A stretch of 64,000 bases of DNA, taken from positions 3,538,001-3,602,000 of the forward strand of contig NC_018025.1 in NCBI RefSeq assembly GCF_000266945.1, in the 5' to 3' direction. Both the position numbers and the translations under genes were made by a program. Positions 62,475 through 64,000 of this stretch are shown piece after piece; within the stretch, counting starts at the first letter, position 1, and each line of letters opens with the position of its first letter. The notes below the pieces were generated by a model. That model searched no databases, was not told the DNA's origin, and saw only the letters and a program-made list of their open reading frames with translations. This stretch comes from Desulfomonile tiedjei DSM 6799 (lineage in GTDB: Bacteria; Desulfobacterota; Desulfomonilia; Desulfomonilales; Desulfomonilaceae).

Positions 62475-63665
62475 ATGTCCCTGCCTCACAGACAATCGAT
62501 CCCTACACGATTCCCTCAGGAAGATAACCCCGGCGGGATATACGTGCACGTGCCTTTCTGTAGAACTCGCTGCTCTTATTGTGGATTTACTTCTGGAATA
62601 TACGACCCGGATGCGAAAGTACGCTACATTCGTTCGATTCTGAGAGAAATCGAGCTTTATGCACATCTTGCGAAAAGGACCGCTCGGGAGTTCTTCTTCA
62701 ATACCGTGTATTTCGGCGGTGGCACCCCTTCCCTCCTCGATCCGGAGGATGTGTCGCGAATTCTGGTGCAAATTCGATCACATTTAAATGTTGTCCCGGA
62801 GGAAATCACTCTGGAGATGAATCCCGGCACCGTGGATAGAGCCCGTCTCAGCAGTCTAAGAAGAATCGGGATAAACCGCGTGAGTTTGGGTATCCAATCT
62901 CTTTTGGATTCCGAGCTGTTACTCATGGGCCGAAGTCATGCTGTTGCGGATGCATATGCTGCTTTTCGGGATCTTCGGGCAGCGGGATTCGACAATGTTT
63001 CGCTCGATCTCATTGCAGGATTTCCGAGTCAGACATTGGAATCGTTGAAGAGGAGTCTCGACTCCATTCTGGATTTGAGACCGGAACATGTGTCCGTGTA
63101 CCTCCTTGAAGTGAAGCCTGGAACCCGCCTTCACCGTCTGATCGATGCAGGGGAATTACCTGGTCCTGACGAAGATCTGGCCGCAGACATGTATGAGACG
63201 CTCTGCCGCGATGCAAAAGAAGCCGGGTACGAACATTATGAAATATCCAATTTTGCGTTACCGGGCAAGCAGTCCATCCATAACCTGAAATATTGGACTG
63301 ATTGCGTTTATATCGGATTCGGCCCCGGCGCTCACAGCATGGATGGCCGTACGAGGTACGCGAATTTCCGAGATCTGACTGATTTTGAAAAAGCCGTTGA
63401 AGCCGGAGACCTGCCCATTGAGATCAAGACGAAATTGACCCCCGAGATGCGATTCAAAGATGCGCTCATCATGGGCCTGAGACTTGTGGGAGGCCTGAAT
63501 CTCGAACTGATATCGGAGCGGTACAACGTGGATGCACTTCAATTCATCAAGAAGACTGTTGGAGACTTATTGGACCAAGGTCTCCTCCGTATGCAGGGCG
63601 AAATTCTTCTGCTTACAGACAGGGGGCGTTTGCTGTCCAATATGGTGTTTTCTCGATGGGTGTGA
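62475..63665 (+). CDS. hemW: Radical SAM protein HemW (coproporphyrinogen oxidase-like)
   Basis: A ~396-residue radical SAM enzyme/haem chaperone. YVHVPFCRTRCSYCGF carries the CxxxCxxC cluster motif, GGGTPSLL follows, and GPGAHSM lies in the C-terminal half. The frame opens at a TTG at 62400, but TTGGAGA precedes the ATG at 62475; the 25 extra residues resemble a helix-turn-helix. It is the HemN-like form lacking the Cys-rich HemN N terminus, and most such genes are HemW rather than the oxygen-independent oxidase. Confidence 0.87.
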   Translation: MSLPHRQSIPTRFPQEDNPGGIYVHVPFCRTRCSYCGFTSGIYDPDAKVRYIRSILREIELYAHLAKRTAREFFFNTVYFGGGTPSLLDPEDVSRILVQIRSHLNVVPEEITLEMNPGTVDRARLSSLRRIGINRVSLGIQSLLDSELLLMGRSHAVADAYAAFRDLRAAGFDNVSLDLIAGFPSQTLESLKRSLDSILDLRPEHVSVYLLEVKPGTRLHRLIDAGELPGPDEDLAADMYETLCRDAKEAGYEHYEISNFALPGKQSIHNLKYWTDCVYIGFGPGAHSMDGRTRYANFRDLTDFEKAVEAGDLPIEIKTKLTPEMRFKDALIMGLRLVGGLNLELISERYNVDALQFIKKTVGDLLDQGLLRMQGEILLLTDRGRLLSNMVFSRWV

Positions 63666-63773
63666 CAGTACCCCGATGCTCCTGAAATTCTCCAGGCTTG
63701 ACCGCATCCTCTCGAAGGTTTAAACATTCTAAGACTCGCTATAGGTGAACAGCCATATGATGAGGCCAAGAGA

Positions 63774-64000
63774 GTGATAGATCTTCATGTACACACAAAT
63801 ATGTCTGACGGGACTTTTTCTCCCGCTGAGGTGGTAAAGCGAGCAGCAAGTCTCGGATTGAGAGCCATAGCGATTACCGATCACGATACTGTTTCGGGAG
63901 TCGAGCAGGCGACCGAACAGGGACAGATAAGCGGCGTCGAGATAGTCCCCGGACTGGAAATCAGCGCGGATTGGGATAAGGGAATTCTCCATGTTCTCGG
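63774..64000 (+). CDS. PHP-domain phosphoesterase, cut by window end
   Basis: From a GTG with GAGG upstream, the frame reads VIDLHVHTNMSDGTFSP, the PHP metal motif, then ITDHDTVSGV. The family includes the 5'-3' exonuclease/nucleoside 3',5'-bisphosphate phosphatase group (YciV/RNase AM-like). The frame also stays open upstream (ILRLAIGEQPYDEAKR) with no start seen there. The 3' end lies beyond the window. Confidence 0.82.
   Translation, partial: MIDLHVHTNMSDGTFSPAEVVKRAASLGLRAIAITDHDTVSGVEQATEQGQISGVEIVPGLEISADWDKGILHVL

Noticed and set aside
1-64000. CRISPR array or prophage
   Set aside because: Repeats are dispersed and palindromic, not regularly spaced direct repeats; no cas or phage structural genes seen.

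Overview
The window looks like a piece of chromosome from an anaerobic deltaproteobacterium (Desulfobacterota), most like a sulfate-reducing or syntrophic aromatic degrader such as Desulfomonile or Syntrophobacter relatives. The assignment rests on gene content: a DsrE2/TusA/NarI-like/HdrD-like redox operon, ferredoxin-linked 2-oxoacid oxidoreductase, a 2-hydroxyacyl-CoA dehydratase/double-cubane type protein with its ATPase activator, a 4-hydroxybutyryl-CoA dehydratase family enzyme, an alcohol dehydrogenase of the anaerobic benzoyl-CoA pathway, and very large multi-PAS hybrid kinases. The species name is inference.

Layout. 0.4-3.4 kb (minus strand): four-gene sulfur-trafficking/membrane electron-transfer operon. 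4.1-19 kb (plus): two very large paralogous hybrid sensor kinases (8 and 7 PAS domains; the second membrane-bound with a CxxCH haem motif) flanking a heparinase II/III-like gene and a fused dehydrogenase/Gfo-Idh-MocA gene, which look like polysaccharide genes. 19-24 kb: glycosyltransferase, quinone oxidoreductase, TIM-barrel isomerase and an unknown protein. 24.7-26.9 kb: an unusual tRNA (8-bp acceptor, 4-bp T stem with a bulge, long variable arm, GCA anticodon, U73) immediately upstream of selB; I regard this as the most interesting locus. 27-35 kb: double-cubane-type reductase pair, GNAT, DUF429, a toxin-antitoxin module with a broken toxin, glycosyltransferase, SAM hydrolase and ComF. 35-40.5 kb: AbfD-family enzyme and korDABC plus a double-ACT protein. 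40.6-42.5 kb: a RAYT transposase between inverted REP sequences, a small lipoprotein and a decayed second copy of the RAYT 5' end. 42.7-47.7 kb: complete branched-chain-type ABC importer (livKHMGF). 47.9-64 kb: housekeeping genes (aminotransferases, secA, pth, tsaC, tRNA-Gln, hemW) with an isolated benzoyl-CoA-pathway dehydrogenase, an NtrY-type kinase, and a PHP-domain gene cut by the window end.

The intergenic space is unusually rich in dispersed repeats. At least five families recur, often as hairpins and in both orientations: a ~165-bp double-hairpin element, C-rich/G-rich hairpins around TTTATAAA, a CATTGCGAG-type element, GGGGAACC..AAAAAGGTTCCCC hairpins that build three-hairpin composites with different central palindromes, and the RAYT-associated REPs. 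Several genes were given starts internal to the longest open frame because a good ribosome binding site precedes the internal start.
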